From: Cryptomeria japonica
Lineage: Eukaryota > Streptophyta > Pinopsida > Cupressales > Cupressaceae
Length of the DNA: 60,000 nt
Direction of reading: 5' to 3'
Assembly (NCBI RefSeq): GCF_030272615.1
Contig: NC_081408.1
Span: forward strand, 608,168,173-608,228,172
Numbering within the stretch: the first letter of the stretch is position 1; each line of letters starts with the position of its first letter. Shown in pieces: positions 1 to 12,723 of the stretch. Under the pieces are notes generated by a model. That model worked only from the letters and a program-made list of their open reading frames with translations, ran no database searches and had not been told where the DNA came from. The translations under genes were made by a program, and so were the position numbers.

Positions 1-314
1 GCATTCCATCAAGCTTATAATTATAACCTTAAACCTAAATTTAGGATCATAGGTGTGGTTTAAACTCCCAAATACTAAAATAAAATTTGATTCAGGGTCC
101 AAGACAACTTACCTCAAATTATGTTCCATAATGAAGGAAGAAAAGTTCTAAAAACACTTATAAATACTAACCTAATGAGGGACATTATGCAAATTATTCC
201 TACAAACTTGAAAGCAAAAATACATGGAATACCAAAATGAACTAATCAATGAACAATTTTCTGAAGGAAGATAGTACCATTAAATTTGAGAAGCCAAGAT
301 AACCAATAGAAAGC

Positions 315-1219
315 TGACACAGTCAAGGCAAGGATATACAATGAAGGACAACCCAACCTTGCACCTTAACACATAAACCATGCAAAACATATCTGTATCC
401 AGTAACTAGTAACTAGTAACAAGATGCCAGAAATGGCAGAAAGAACAACTGGTAAACACATAACCGATAAACAATATGAATGAATCTTATTACAATCTGA
501 AGGATTACACATGCCACATGTTGGATCGCAGTCTAGGATACAAATACCACTTACAAAACATTTGCAAGATCCGTAGATCATCTTCATATCAAATTGGCTT
601 CCGGGAACAGTCTGTCAGTTCAACCCTAATCCAGACCTCAACCTTTTAACTTCAGTCCAACCAAATCATAATCCTAGCGAATCTACATCTTTTCTCCATC
701 TCATAACTCCATCTTCTATCTTCTAACTTTTGTCTATCCAAATGATTTGCTAGCCTCCATATATATACCACCCACAAATAATTACAACTTAATCAAGTCG
801 GCCTAAAGACCAACCGGTTCATGAAACGTGCAACGGTAACCTGTTGGCTCAAATCACTAAGAACAACCGTGAAAACTTAAAATGATGTGTGGATCTCTGG
901 GAATGATGGCCAAGGCCCAAAACAACATCTCCAATGATCCACAAGTCACAAAAAATAACCAAAAGCCGAAATCATCTTCGCTCAACATACTGCCAAACTA
1001 ACCATGAAAACACATCAACTGGGCCAATACCAGAATCCACATCTCACCGAAAAGAAAGCCAAATTCTATGAAACTAGAGCATGACAAAGACCACAAACAT
1101 AAGGGAATAAACCCAAAACCACAATGCTAAACACTCAAACATGAATAAATGCAACGATGTCAAGTAACTCCACTGAAAACTGCCCAATCAGTAAGAACTA
1201 GATCGGTGCTCCTGCATTA
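315..1219 (-). repeat. Element A 3' LTR (minus orientation)
   Basis: This is the downstream LTR of element A on the minus strand and diverges from the 5' copy by substitutions and small indels. It is about 70 bp longer. Part of the difference is extra sequence near 1040-1130 that includes a second AAGACCACAA stretch. The inner end reads TAATGCAG where the 5' LTR has TGATGCAG, so the terminal TG is mutated. A TATA-like run lies at 759-768 (minus strand). The LTR divergence implies an old insertion. Confidence 0.8.
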
Positions 1220-1564
1220 GACTCTCGAGGTAAATTGAAAAGTGAGTCCCATCACTTGATCAGGTTCCACAATCGGTCAGTAGGTCTTTGTAACTACCTT
1301 AGCACGGTTCGACGATCTGACTATAGCTTCTGGATGCCTCTTCATGGCTATCTATTGGTCCAAATTGTGGCCTACCTCAATCGACGATCTACTCAAGTCT
1401 CCACCCACTAACTGCCTCAAGCTCAAGCTCTAGGATCAGCAGTCTACCTGCAAATCTTTCTTTGCCTCATGTTCAACACTTTGAACAAGTCCACAAGTTG
1501 CCTCAATCTTCTCTCCAACCAACCAGTGCACAAACAACACTTTGTCCAACAACAGGATCACAAA

Positions 1565-1579
1565 CCAACTCTGATACCA
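1565..1579 (-). other. Element A primer binding site (Met-tRNA type)
   Basis: On the minus strand the sequence is TGGTATCAGAGTTGG, two bases inside the end of the 5' LTR (1582). TGGTATCAGAGC is the usual plant initiator Met-tRNA primer site. Twelve leading bases are conserved with at most one mismatch, and the rest has drifted. The site fixes the orientation of element A. Confidence 0.8.
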
Positions 1580-1581
1580 TT

Positions 1582-2416
1582 TGACGTAGTCAAGGTAGGG
1601 AGATCCAAAGAAGGACAGCCCAACCTTGTAGCTTAACACATAAACCATGCAAAACATACCGGTAACTTGTAAGAAGATGCCAAAAACAATAGAAAGAATA
1701 ATCAGTAACACCACAAAACACATAACCAGTAAACAATATGAAGGATTACACATGCCACATGCTAGATTGCAGTCCAGGATACAAATAACGCTTACAACAC
1801 AATTACAAGATCTGTAGATCATCTTCATATCAAATCAACTTCCAGGAATAGTCTGTGGGTTCAGCCCTAATCCGGACCTCAGCCTCCTGGCTTCAGTCCA
1901 ACCGGATCAGAATCTTGTCGAATCTACATCTTCGATCAATCTCATAACTCCATCTTCTATCTTCTAACTTTTTTCTATCCAAATGATTCGTAAACCTCTA
2001 TGTATATACCGCCCACAAATAATTACAACTTAATCAAGTCGGCCTAAAGACCAACTAATTCATGAAATGTGCAACGGTAACATGTCGGCTCAAATAACTA
2101 AGAATAAACATGAAAACTTAAAATGATGTGTGGACCTCTAGGAATGTCATCCGAGGCCCAAAAAAACATCTCCAACAATCTGCAAGTCATGAAAATCAAC
2201 TACAACCCGAAATCATCTTCGCTCAACATACTGCCAGACTGACTGGTAAGAACACATCAACTGGGCCAACACCGGAAACAAAGCCAAATGCTATGAAACT
2301 CGAACACGACAAAGACCACAATGCTAAACACTCAAACATGAAGAAATGCCACGATCTCAAGAAACTCCACTGAAAACTACCCAACTGGTAAGAACTAGAC
2401 CGGTGCTTCTGCATCA
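1582..2416 (-). repeat. Element A 5' LTR (minus orientation)
   Basis: This is the upstream LTR of element A on the minus strand. It aligns over its whole length with 315-1219; shared landmarks include the AACACATAAACCATGCAAAA block and the TAATTACAACTTAATCAAGT block. A TATA-like run (minus strand, about 2002-2010) sits in the equivalent position to one at 759-768 in the other LTR and could be the old promoter. The outer end begins TGATGCAG on the minus strand, next to the AAAGC duplication. Confidence 0.85.
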
Positions 2417-2524
2417 AAAGCACACCAAAATTCAAGAGGAAAGACATGATTTTGTAAGGGAAAAAAGAAAACAAAATAACCCCAATATTATGAAGATGCC
2501 ATAAAGGATATGAAATATGTAATC

Positions 2525-4660
<2,136 letters not shown>

Positions 4661-4728
4661 GGATGCAACACGTCGTCGTTGAAGTCTGTGAGCGTCGTTG
4701 CAATACTTTTGCATGCATGCCCTCTGTA

Positions 4729-5225
4729 CTGCTATATCCAGACAAACAAGCAACGTGTTCTAGATTGTCGTTTAGTGTTCATTCACTTGGGCTTTATTTC
4801 TGTCCACACAATTTCTTCTCTGTACAGATATTACTGCTATATCCAGGCAAACGAGCAACGTGTTCTAGATTGTCGATTACTGTTCATTGACTTGGGCTTA
4901 ATTTCTGTCCACACAATTTCTTCTCTGTACAGATATTACTGCTATATCCAGGCAAACGAGCAATGTGTTCTAGATTGTCGATTACTGTTCATTCACTTGG
5001 GCTTAATTTCTGTCCACATAATTTCTGCGATCAAGATTTTTGTTCATAGACCTGGGCTTTATTTATGTCCACATACTTTCTGCGGTCAAGATTTTTTTAG
5101 TACTGTCGTTCATAGACTTGAGCTTTATTTCTGTCCACATACTTTATGCGATCAAGATTTTTTTAATACTGCTGTTCATAGACTTGAGCTTTATTTCTGT
5201 CCACATACTTTCTTTGTTCAATGGT
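4729..5225. repeat. Tandem repeat: 105-bp units then 66-bp units
   Basis: Units begin at 4729, 4834 and 4939 (period exactly 105), each starting CTGCTATATCCA. A shortened unit starts at 4987. Units of exactly 66 bp then begin at 5042, 5108 and 5174, each starting GTTCATAGAC. Both classes share a core with TTTCTGTCCACA. The 66-bp unit looks like a truncated, re-amplified version of the 3' half of the 105-bp unit. Both periods are multiples of three, so the plus frame 4679-5227 stays open and encodes 35-residue and then 22-residue repeats. Nothing else supports a protein. I favour a non-coding minisatellite. Confidence 0.85.
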
Positions 5226-5227
5226 GA

Positions 5228-5579
5228 TAATAAAAATCTCCTTTTCAAGAACAGTTTATGTTTTCGTTTTGGTGGACGGCATTTAAAAGATCTCATAAAA
5301 TTAGGCAACGGCAATTGGATTTTGTAATGGTTGTGTTGTTGATGGTAATTGAGAATAGTGGGTCATTTTATTCTCTTTTTATGTAAGATTTCTTTTGCAA
5401 ATGAAATATTTGATTTTTTTTTAATAATCATTTTTAATGTAGATGGGGGTATATGATATGAATTGTTTTAAGTATTAAATTAGATGATATTTAAGTAAAA
5501 TTAAAAAAAGGATTGGAATGCCTTAGACAAAAATCACAATATGAGCTCTGCTAGGGTTTGAGGTTGCATACTTCTTTTT
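5228..5579. other. Spacer between tandem repeat and LINE
   Basis: This is AT-rich sequence with no recognisable gene. The true 5' end of the LINE may lie within its last 50-80 bp, because LINE 5' ends have no fixed sequence and I found no convincing target duplication here. Confidence 0.5.
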
Positions 5580-5615
5580 TTAGACCGCATTCACTGTGGG
5601 ATTCTAGAGTTTATT

Positions 5616-6829
5616 ATGGCTTCAGCCAACTTTAGCCCAACAATTGATGTTGGTGCTTGATGTTGGCGTTGGAGTTGCTGCAACAGACCCTCATGACGCC
5701 TCACAACAAGCACCCTCACAAATTTGTTCTGAAAGTGTTTCACGAGGTATGTCCTTGCCTGATGTTGTGCTTTCTATTCAATATTTTGATAATGCCTGTG
5801 AGTGGCTTGAAAAATGCACTTTGACAGGTTATTTTGTGGGTAGGATCCCTCCTGAAAGCATGCTTTGTGACTGGGTCGCCAAACCCTGGTCTCCTCATGG
5901 AGTCCGACTTGATGGCATCCAAAGCCTCACCAAGGGCTCTTTTTGTTTCGCTTCTCAAACCCTTCCCATGTTGAGGCTATCCTCTCTCATGGGCCATGGA
6001 CCATTCGGTCTTCCCTTCTGGTTTTCCAGCGTTGGTTTCGAGACCTTTCTATCTTCGATGACAAAATGTTGAGAGTCTCGGTCTAGGTTGAGTTCCCTAG
6101 TCTTCCTTTTCCTTGTTGGCCTTTCATGCAAACTATTGCTCAATCTATTGGCAAAGTTATTTGTCTTGAACCGGACCAATTTTTTAATGCTCACCCTCAA
6201 AATAGGGTCAGCGTTGAGGTCAACCTTTCCCGTGGCTTGAAAGAAAGTGTTGATATTCAAGTGGGTGGCAATACTTTCAACGAGAAGGTTCTTTATTTGA
6301 ACCTTCCCAACACTTGCTAGCGGTGCCAGTTGACGAAACACAAAATTAGGGATTGTCCCTTGGCTATACCGAAAAGAAAACCCCTTGTTAAGGAGACCAT
6401 CTCTCGACTTGTGGAGGGAGAAAAGAAGGATGAATGGACCACTGTGGTTAGCAAAGGCAAAAATTTATGGCTTCTGCCCAAAAGCCACCCATCGGATCAA
6501 GTTCTCAGTCGACAATGGAACCTCCTACGCAGGCATCGTCTGCCCAAGTGGTCTCTACGTTGTCTGCTTCGATTTCAAACCCTTGCCAGCAGGGGAAGGA
6601 TTATTTTGAGGGTGTCACTAGACCCCCTTGGGTTCGTACTCCTCAAGTTGCGTCTGTAATTTCTGCTTCACACTCTCTATGTGGCTCTCGCAGCCCTTTT
6701 GGGTGTGCTAAGATAGCAGATTGTGGTTCAAAAAAAAGAAGTGTTATTTCCGGTGGGGATTCTCTTCCCGGTCTCAGTTCAGATATTTTATGCAATAGAT
6801 TCTCCTCTCTTGGGGACGAGGATGACATG
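5616..6829 (+). pseudogene. LINE ORF1 (gag-like, DUF4283 plus zinc knuckle), broken
   Basis: ORF1 of plant L1 elements encodes an RNA-binding protein. The frame from about 5647 contains TGYFVGR and, further on, DWVAKPWSPHG, matching the start of the DUF4283 region. The next segment (6126-6320, another frame) has AQSIGKVICLEPDQ and SVEVNLSRGLKESVDIQVGG. It is followed by a damaged Cys-Cys-His-Cys knuckle near 6310-6360. Then come DEWTTVVSKGK (about 6430) and, just before the LTR insertion, SSDILCNRFSSLGDEDDM. At least three frameshifts and one in-frame TAG (near 6086) are present. An ATG at 5616 opens a short frame that stops at once, so the start is uncertain. The last codons and stop (8257-8271) lie beyond the solo LTR. 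Confidence 0.8.
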
Positions 6830-8251
6830 TGTAGACATATAAAAATGACCATATTCCTAATTGAATATTTTATGTTCATTCCTCTATTTAATTAAATCCA
6901 ATTTAATTAAATCACCCACATTCCTCTATTTAATTAAGTAAATTTCTCAATTTATTTAAATTAAATTCACTAAACCTCTTTTACCATTTAATGGAATAAA
7001 TCATTTTATTCAATTAAATCCCTTCTATCCATCTTTTAATTAAATTCAAATTTATTTAATTAGTTTATCCTAAATTGAATAAATCTAATTTATTCAATCT
7101 CCCAAATTGCAACCAAATTGAATTAAATTAACTTTATTTCAATTAAATCCTATTATCTCTCCATCCACTTGCAAAATCCTACATCTCCCACTTGCCTCCT
7201 AAACCCTATTCCTAACCCCCTTCTAGACTCTTCTAATCACTTCTAAATTAGCCTAACCCATCTCCTACATATTGTCACATCCCTAAGCAAGGGGAAGTCA
7301 CTTCTCAAACCCTCAAAGTCTTTGAAAACCCTTAAAGGCTTCAACAACTTAACTTTGAAAGTCTCCCAAACCATTAATGGTTAACTCAATCATCCAACAT
7401 GATTAAAGACTTTCTCTAAACTCAATCTCCATGTAACCCAAGGGTCTCATCAAGCATTTATTGCTTTGACCATGGTTATTCCTTAATCCTTTGCACAAGA
7501 GTTTATCCTTTGGGTAAAAGCTTTATCCAATGGGTAATCCTAACCTAACCTTAACCCTTACCCCCTAAGGTAACCATGAGGTCTTCTCAAGCATTTAATG
7601 CTTCTTACATCTCCTCTCAACCAACCCTAGGTTGCCAATTGTCACCATTTCATTGGTGAAAATTATGAACATGGATTGAGCAACTTTCAAACTCAACCCT
7701 TGATTATCTCTTTCAATCCTGGCCATCCATTGCCCTATTTTTGCTATAAATAGAGCTCTCATTCCTCCATTTTCAGGGGGCAAGCTCTTAGTATCATATT
7801 TATGCTCAATTTTATCACATTTAGTCTCTCTCTTTGCAAATAAGAATTAATCTAATACTCATTTTAGATTGCTTCTTTTATCAATAGCTTAAACATAACT
7901 AGTATATCATGTTAGAATAGTATCACTACTAATCTTGTCATCTTATAATCTAGATCATTTCATTTGTAGGATCATCCATAGATAGGTTGTATTTTCATGT
8001 TAAAATCAATCAAAGCATCCCTCGTTCTTACATTTGTCATCCCTAAACCACTTTTCTCAGTGATCTGAGAGCAGAGAAATTGGTTTGAGGGACCTTGTGA
8101 GATAGAGAACCATGGAACCAACCTTGGGAAGCTGAGTCATCCTTCATGACTCCATAGCTTGCACCAAGAAGTCCTTTGGGTGTGTGGACTAGTCTCCTAG
8201 AGCTTCATTTTTCACATTTTAAGTTCTATTGACCTGCTTTTCTTGCATACA
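6830..8251. mobile_element. Solo LTR inside the LINE
   Basis: The segment begins TGTAGACATA and ends GCATACA. It is flanked on both sides by ACATG (6825-6829 and 8252-8256), a perfect 5-bp target duplication. It has no internal region, PBS or second LTR, as left by recombination between the two LTRs of an inserted element. Its content differs from the LINE: AT-rich, with many TTAATT/AATTAAAT blocks, then a TATA box and a less AT-rich tail. The plus strand is the likely sense strand, judged from the TATA box. The family is not recognised. Confidence 0.88.
7744..7753 (+). promoter_or_regulatory. TATA box of the solo LTR
   Basis: CTATAAATAG is a full match to the plant TATA consensus. It lies 914 bp into the 1,422-bp LTR, the position expected at the end of U3. 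Transcription would start roughly 30 bp downstream, near 7780. No other promoter element could be assigned with confidence. Confidence 0.65.
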
Positions 8252-8267
8252 ACATGCAATATTTTTC

Positions 8268-9075
8268 ATGAATTACATCTTATGGAATGTTCGATGTCTC
8301 AGAGACCTCACCAGAAAGTATTCTATTAGAGATGTTCGTCAATGTGTTTTAGGCCTGGATGTCCTTGGCCTTCAGGAAGTTAAAATTTATGGTTTCATGC
8401 TTACTGCTGCATGCCATTTTATTTGGCCGGATAGCCTTATTTTTGCTTCCCAACATGAGGCTAGTCAAGGTAGAGTTGCTACTTTCCTTTCAGCTCGTTG
8501 GCTTCCTGCAGTTATTTATCACATTTTTGATCCCATGCAGTGTGCTATATGGGTTTTGTTGTTAATTAATAATCATTTTGTTGGGATTGTTAATGTGCAT
8601 GCTCCCAATGATGCGGTTGATAGATCACACTTATGACACTGGATTGCTGACAATCTGCCACCTGCAACTTGGGTCATGTGTGGTGACTTTAATATGGTTG
8701 AGGTGGTGACCGATAAGGATGAAATTTTTCCTTTTTGATGGACAGCTGGCGAGAGGGAGCTTGGTACTATATGCGTAATAAATTGTGTCTTTTCGACCCC
8801 AACACAAATCGTCATCGCCCAGGTGGGGTTTGGCACACTAGGTCTAATTTCAGAGATGGCTCGGGAAGAATATTTAAAAGGCTTGATCATGCTATGATAA
8901 CTGCGCAATCCTTTTTTTCTTTTTCTGAAGATCAAGATCTGCCCGTCACTCCTCTCATTGATGTGACATTGTCCGATCACTTCCCCATAAAGTTTAGCAT
9001 TGAATGGCAACCAACTAGGCCACGTCCTTCCAAGAAACAGTTTTACCTCAACACATCTCTCCTGCATCATTAGGC
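8268..9075 (+). pseudogene. LINE ORF2 N-terminus: endonuclease domain, broken
   Basis: The LINE endonuclease nicks target DNA to prime reverse transcription. The ATG at 8268 overlaps the ORF1 stop (ATGA, 8268-8271) and opens NYILWNVRCLRDLTRKYS, followed by LGLQEVK with the catalytic Glu. MCGDFNMVE near 8677-8703 is the GDFN motif. In another frame (8735-9073), GRIFKRLDHAM and LSDHFPIKFSIE give the C-terminal Asp-His motif. An in-frame TGA at about 8634, a stop near 8737 and a frameshift interrupt it. Family assignment is firm, but the protein is not functional. Confidence 0.85.
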
Positions 9076-9429
9076 CATGATGGTCCACATTCAAAGGGTT
9101 TGGAATTTGGAACCAAGGCTTCATCATCACACTGCTTGGATTGTGTGGTGGAATGATGTCAATACTTTCTCTATGAGGTTTCTGCACATTTATGGTAGAC
9201 AGCTTGTTAATGCTGTAGGAAATCATATGACATGACCACCAAAGATCTTTGTGTTGCCACATAAGCTCTGGCCTCGAATCCTTTTGATTCTAACTTGCAA
9301 CTTCGATTATCCCAACTCCATCATCATAAACAAGTTGTAGATAATTACTCTGTGAGAGGAGCTCAAATCAAAGCCATGTTACATTGGCTCAAGGTGGGTG
9401 ACAGGGCCTCCAAAGAATTTTTCTAGGCT

Positions 9430-10680
9430 TTGTGCACCCATCATACTTTTGTAGGGATTAAGAAAATCAAAGAGGGGCATGTTTTTCTCACCGAGCTACC
9501 CAATATTCTACAAGATTTTGTCCATCGTTATGAGAAGATGTTCATAGTGCAGGGAAACTCTACGGCCAGAGCCCAAGCTTTACAATATTGCTTAGTTGTT
9601 GTTCCCAAAAGGATTTCTGAGTCTCAACAGACCTTTTGTGATCTCTTACTCACCATTGATGATATCAAGGAAACCAATTTTTCTATGGCAGATGATAAAG
9701 CCCCTGGGTGTGATGCTTTCCCTTGTGAGTTCTACAAAGCCCTTTGGTCTTGTGTTGGTCCTGACCTACATAAGGTCTACCTTGAAGCTTTTCATTCCCA
9801 GTCCCTAGGAAAGATGCTTAACCGGGGTAACATCAAATTCATCCCTAAGGTTGGGGATCTAGAGGACATTTTCAATTGGAGGCCTATCACATTTCTCAAT
9901 GTCTCATATAAGATCATTGTCAAAGCCTTGGCTCTCAATATTTGTCATCTACTGCCCTTGATTGTTCATCCAGAGAAAACTGGATTTGTCAGGTCCAGGT
10001 TTATTCTGGATAATGTTATTGTTGTTTGGGAAGGGATGGATTGGGTCCAATGCTCCAAACAATGACCAATCTTCCTTAAGATTGACTTTGGTAAAGTGTA
10101 TGATCACATTGAGTGGCCATTTATTTTGGCTATGCTCAAAGCTCTTGGCTTTGGCCCCAAATTCATTCAGTCTATCTAGATGTTATTCGGAGATGCCTTG
10201 ACGCGCATCACCATCAATGGTCATTAGTCTAAGGCTTTTGGTCTTTTCACTAGGGTTGTCCTCTAGCTTCTACTTTATATGTTCTTGTGGTAGAGGGTTT
10301 TGGGTAGTTACTTGCTAATGCCATCTTTGTTGGGTGTGTCTGTGGAATCTTCCTTCCTAAGCCACCTTCTCAACTTGTCAATCGCCACTTTGTGGATGAC
10401 TCCTTTCTCACTCTCATTGAGGAAGAACATAATTTCCAAGTTTCTCTTTAATGTCTGGACACTTTATGCTTGGCTTCTGGCTCACCCATTCAATGGCACA
10501 AGACATAATGTTATAGACAATCGTTTCTTCCCACCCCACCTTGGATTCTTCAATATGGATGGAAATAGCTTCATCATGGTGAAATTTTTCTCTTTATGGG
10601 CATTCCTTTTTCCTTTCAAGCTTCCCCTATGGATCTTTGGGATGTTTTTTTAGCCAAGATTGAGAAAAAATTAGCCTAAA
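9430..10680 (+). pseudogene. LINE ORF2: reverse transcriptase domain, broken
   Basis: The frame 9430-10065 contains ADDKAPGCDAFPCEFYKALW, then IKFIPKVGD, NWRPITFLNVSYKIIVKALA and EKTGFVRSRFILDNVIV, the ordered fingers/palm motifs of L1 reverse transcriptase. After a stop at 10063-10065, IDFGKVYDHIEW (about 10081-10116) holds the first catalytic Asp region. HFVDDSFL (about 10390-10413) is the second, equivalent to FADD in most plant L1 elements. Frames change several times between 10065 and 10680. Many L1 palm residues remain legible. Confidence 0.87.
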
Positions 10681-12080
10681 TTAGATAACCAAGCCTCTCT
10701 CTCTAGCTAGAAAATTTTAAATTTGTTCGAAGGTTTTAGCTGCCACTCATGTCTATTATCCTTCATGTTGGGCTCCTTCTAAGGCCTCTTACATGAAGTT
10801 GGAAAGACTTTTGCAGGATTTTCTTTGGGCCCCTGGTTCCGACCATCAAGGTTTTCATAGAGTGGCTTGGGACTATTCTTGCCTTCCTAAGGAATCTGGA
10901 GGGCTTGGCCTTATTTCTACCCAGAAACAAGGGATTTCTTTATGTGCTAAATGGATCATCAGAGCCTTATTTGGCAATGAGGCTTGGAAAATCCTTCTTT
11001 GATATTGCATTTCTTCGGGGTTTCCTGCCAATAGGATGGCTTGGAAGGGGATTGGTTTTCAAACCCTTCTCATTATGAAAGACCCGATATAGATCTAGGG
11101 TACTTTTGTTGTTAAAAGAATATGGCATGCTTGGAAATCTATTAAGCCTTGGCTTTGGTGGGCGGGTTTGTGATGTGATCTCCATGAATCAATACAACCT
11201 TTGGTGGTCACCTCTTTTTCAGGTGCAAGGGTTACCGTTGGTCAAAATCTAGGGTGTTAATGCTCTATGTTTTCACAAACGCGGCATTCGAACACCTAAG
11301 GAACTATTTTCCAGAGTTTCTATGAGTCTTTGGTCATGGGATGACCTCAAGGTCTAGTTTTGTCTATCTCGACCTGATCTACAGACTTATGACCTTCTGG
11401 TTTCGGCCTTACTCTCACATTTGTTACATAAGCTTGGCATTTAGTTTGTCAAACCTTGGTGGAAGGATTGGAAGTGGTATTCTTAGACTCCTTTCATCAA
11501 CTACAAACCCAAAATGGGTTATCTCTGGTTGGTTCCCCATTTTCCTATTTTCCATATTCTTAACCAATTGTGGCATTTGTAGTCTTCTTAGAAATCCTGG
11601 ACACTCAGCTTTCTTATTGTCTGGTCTACCACCACTGAACCCAACACTTTTCTTGGTGTGTTCTTTTTGAAGGGTTGCCTTTGGGTTCCAGACTTAAGCA
11701 TTTGGGGGTTCATGATCCACAGTGCCCTTTTTGTGGCCACCTAGAAACTTTTATGCACATTTTTTGGTTTTGTAGAAGAACTCAATAGTATTGGAGGTGG
11801 ATCCATGATTTCTTTCAGCCTTTTTGGCCTGAGCCCTTTTCTTGGCATATGACTCTTCTAGGAGATTTGCCTAGAATCCCCTTCAATTTTTCCCAGATAT
11901 GACATGCTTTTAGAATTTTTGATCCTATTTACTCTTTGGAAAGATAGAAATGTTGTTCTTTTTACTCACAGCTCTTTGGGTATTAATGTCTTGCTTTATG
12001 CTAAAGCTTGCATTTGTAATAATGTATTGATGCAGATTCAGGTACAAGTAGATAAAGTGGCTCTTGAGGTGGGCCACTTA
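10681..12080 (+). pseudogene. LINE ORF2 C-terminus with zf-RVT-type region, broken
   Basis: LERLLQDFLWAPGSD followed by VAWDYSCLPKESGGLGL (10793-10915) is the conserved segment after the palm in plant L1 ORF2. Further on, LKHLGVHDPQCPFCGHLE and then HIFWFC (about 11694-11776) give the Cys-x2-Cys...His...Cys pattern of the reverse-transcriptase-associated zinc-binding region. LFTLWKDRNVVLFTHSSLG (about 11925-11980) is the usual terminal block. Stops and frameshifts occur throughout. Confidence 0.8.
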
Positions 12081-12723
12081 TAGGAGCTCCTTCAGGATTG
12101 GGGTAATCCCCCTTATGCATTTTCCAGAGTGCCACTGAATTTTGTTTATGTCAACCACACTCCACCCCGTGGCCGCCACTGTAGCTAAAGTTCCTCTACC
12201 CAGCGCTCTCAGACCCCACGGTCCCAAGCTCCTCGCCACTCCTTTGGTGGGAGAGAAGACACGTGGAGGCATTGTTCAACTTCTCCTCTACATCATGTCT
12301 CTGCCTCGGGGTGGCCTTTTGCTACTTTTGTTACTTTGGCTCCTATTGCCAGTGATGGCTCTGGGTGGCCTGCTGCCACCACTTCCAAGTTTCCTTGCCC
12401 GGATCTGGCTATTTCGCCTCCCAAGTGGGAGGAAGGAGAAGAAGAAAAAGACCCAAAATATGGATGGTCTGTGTTGGACCTGACTCCTGGCCTCACTGAT
12501 GTATGGGGCAAGAAAGATGATCCAAATCCTCCCCCCTCGACTGCCACTGCTTTGGCTGCTTGAGGAATTTTTTTGATGAATAGCTTTGTTTTTTTTACTT
12601 CGACTTCTTGCCATGTGACTCTCGCGGGGTGACCTTGTGTCCCCCGGCCTTTTTTTGTGAATGTGTACTTTAATATTATCTAATAGAGAAGGCCTTTTCA
12701 TAAAAAAAAATTTTAAAAAAAAA
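12081..12723 (+). other. LINE 3' end and poly(A) tail
   Basis: This stretch is less AT-rich than its surroundings. It contains frames on both strands (12142-12483, 12288-12701 minus) that match nothing I know and probably are not genes. It runs into a T-rich, non-coding tail, an AATAG-type end and two A-runs (12702-12710, 12715-12723), the usual LINE 3' terminus. Part of it may be the extreme C-terminus of ORF2. Confidence 0.65.

Larger units (their letters stand above)
315..2416 (-). mobile_element. Element A: short non-autonomous LTR retrotransposon
   Basis: Two direct repeats (315-1219 and 1582-2416) flank only 362 bp of internal DNA. Read on the minus strand, the outer ends are TGATGCAG...GTCA, giving the TG...CA termini of an LTR element. 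The flanks carry an identical 5-bp duplication, AAAGC, at 310-314 and 2417-2421. A Met-tRNA-type primer site (TGGTATCAGAGTTGG) lies just inside the 5' LTR. No gag or pol frame exists, so the element must have been mobilised in trans. It resembles TRIM/SMART-type miniature LTR elements, although its LTRs (835-905 bp) are longer than in typical TRIMs. Boundaries are well supported. Assignment to copia or gypsy is not possible from what remains. Confidence 0.85.
5580..12723 (+). mobile_element. L1-type LINE (non-LTR retrotransposon), degenerate
   Basis: The order of recognisable parts is that of a plant L1 element. First comes an ORF1 with a DUF4283-like region and zinc-knuckle remnant, then an ORF2 with apurinic-type endonuclease, reverse transcriptase and C-terminal zinc-binding region. 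A 3' untranslated segment ends in A-runs at 12702-12710 and 12715-12723. All frames are broken by stops and frameshifts, so it is dead. A solo LTR (6830-8251) has inserted between ORF1 and ORF2; without it the LINE would be about 5.7 kb. The 5' boundary is approximate, and no target-site duplication could be confirmed. Confidence 0.88.

Noticed and set aside
1436-1828. 130-codon minus-strand frame
   Set aside because: It crosses the LTR, the PBS and the interior of element A, so it is a chance opening.
4679-5227. 182-codon repeat protein as a real gene
   Set aside because: It consists almost wholly of tandem repeat units whose lengths happen to be multiples of three. No promoter, homologue or unique coding part is visible.
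12288-12701. 137-codon minus-strand frame with basic residues
   Set aside because: It lies antisense to the 3' end of the LINE and has no known motif.
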